Shown here piece by piece: positions 5,373 to 6,058 of a stretch of 6,058 nucleotides of DNA. Location: NCBI GenBank assembly GCA_030152565.1, contig JASLJE010000011.1, positions 1 to 6,058 on the forward strand. Reading direction: 5' to 3'. Every line of letters begins with the position of its first letter. Positions within the stretch are counted from its first letter, which is position 1. The DNA is from Peptoniphilaceae bacterium (lineage in GTDB: Bacteria; Bacillota; Clostridia; Tissierellales; Peptoniphilaceae). A program made the translations under genes and the position numbers. The notes under the pieces were generated by a model, which was not told the origin of the DNA, did not search any database, and was given only the letters and a program-made list of their open reading frames with translations.

Positions 5373-6058
5373 ATGAACGGACTTATTCAAACTTCAATAG
5401 AGCAAGGCTTGATATATGCCATCCTTGCCATGGGGGTTTTACTGACTAATAAAATACTAAAGATGGCAGATCTATCAGTTGAGGGGAGCTTTCCCTTTGG
5501 GGCCTTTATATTTGCCAAGTTTATCCTTTTAGGACTAGATCCTATTAGCTCAACTCTTTTGGCCTTTGCCTTTGGGACCTTGGCAGGTCTTTTAACAGGG
5601 ATTCTTTTTACCAAGCTTAAGATAAACTCACTTTTATCAGGAATTTTAACCATGAATATTCTTTACTCAGTTAATCTAAAGCTTAATAACAAGTCCAATA
5701 TAGCCCTTTATGACGAAAAACTTATTTTTGATATGGGTAGCAAGTTGGGCATTCTTTTAATAATAGTTCTTGTAGTAAAGTTGGCCTTAGATCTTTTTCT
5801 TAAGACAGAGCTAGGCTATTTGGTTACAGTTACAGGAGATAATGAGGACCTGGTTAAGAACCTGGGAAAAAACAGTGACAACTACAAGATATTAGGACTT
5901 ATGCTATCCAATGGTCTAATAGCTATGAGTGGGGCCCTAATGGCCCAATACAATGGCTATGTGGATGCAGCCATGGGCAAGGGAAGCTTGGTTGTAGCTC
6001 TGGCAGCTATTATAATTGGGGATACAGTTTTTAGGAGAAGGGACAAGGTTAAGTTTAC
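5373..6058 (+). CDS. trpY: TrpY-type ABC transporter permease (3' partial)
   Basis: Membrane subunit of the importer served by the preceding lipoprotein. Translation from ATG 5373 stays open to the window edge (228 codons). It shows about seven hydrophobic segments so far (roughly residues 8-26, 42-54, 58-79, 84-101, 124-142, 173-193, 205-219). Family signatures of the BPD_transp_2-type permease (COG4120-like) are clear: EQGLIYAILAMGVLLT, ADLSVEGSFPFGA (32-44), LLSGILTMNILYSVNL (87-102), VTGDNEDLVKNLG (153-165), and LSNGLIAMSGALMAQYNGY (178-196) followed by LAAIIIGD. The start fits AGAGG at 5358-5362, inside the end of the upstream gene, so the two are translationally coupled. About 60-70 residues at the C-terminus are missing beyond the window, where an ATPase gene (trpZ-like) would be expected. 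The same T-box controls it. Confidence 0.92.
   Translation, partial: MNGLIQTSIEQGLIYAILAMGVLLTNKILKMADLSVEGSFPFGAFIFAKFILLGLDPISSTLLAFAFGTLAGLLTGILFTKLKINSLLSGILTMNILYSVNLKLNNKSNIALYDEKLIFDMGSKLGILLIIVLVVKLALDLFLKTELGYLVTVTGDNEDLVKNLGKNSDNYKILGLMLSNGLIAMSGALMAQYNGYVDAAMGKGSLVVALAAIIIGDTVFRRRDKVKF

Noticed and set aside
5387..5653. Open frame of 88 codons on the - strand
   Set aside because: It overlaps the permease gene, whose + strand translation matches a known family along its length.

Overview
The window comes from a low-GC Gram-positive bacterium (Firmicutes/Bacillota). The evidence is a T-box riboswitch, purine-rich AGGAG-type ribosome binding sites, hairpin-plus-U-tract terminators, a lipoprotein signal peptide and a glycolipid-type glycosyltransferase. 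The heavy use of ATA, AGA and AGG codons and the gene content suggest an anaerobic clostridium-like lineage such as Peptoniphilaceae (Anaerococcus/Peptoniphilus relatives). That placement is inference; no marker in the window fixes the genus. All genes are on the + strand.

Region 1 (1-922) is the 3' part of a transketolase gene. It runs without a stop codon into a complete HPr-like phosphocarrier domain that keeps the GIHARPAA phosphohistidine motif. A compact terminator follows. This transketolase-HPr fusion is the most unusual coding feature here. The residue aligned with the regulatory Ser46 of HPr is Asn.

Region 2 (926-3716) is a tight three-gene operon. It encodes an ArsC/Spx-family thioredoxin-fold protein, a GT4 glycosyltransferase resembling diglycosyl-diacylglycerol synthases, and an RlmD/RlmCD-type 23S rRNA uracil-5 methyltransferase. 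Spacers are 1 and 9 nt, and a second terminator closes the unit. The ribosome binding site of the first gene lies almost directly after the transketolase terminator, so the operon must depend on readthrough or on a promoter inside the transketolase-HPr gene.

Region 3 (3717-4401) has no convincing gene except possibly a 17-codon leader ORF. It begins with about 300 nt of purine-rich sequence holding a hairpin and short repeats. A near-consensus promoter (TTGACA, 17 nt, TATTAT) follows, and then a full T-box leader with stem I, the CCGTTA element, the T-box/antiterminator and a strong terminator.

Region 4 (4402-6058) is the T-box-controlled transport operon. It holds a TrpX-type lipoprotein substrate-binding protein and the 5' part of a TrpY-type permease; a TrpZ-type ATPase is expected just beyond the window. 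The leader's best specifier codon is UAC (Tyr). The T-box bulge reads UGGU, which fits a tRNA with discriminator A73 (as in tRNA-Tyr) and not G73 (as in tRNA-Trp). The leader therefore points to tyrosine-responsive control of a transporter family usually labelled as a tryptophan importer.
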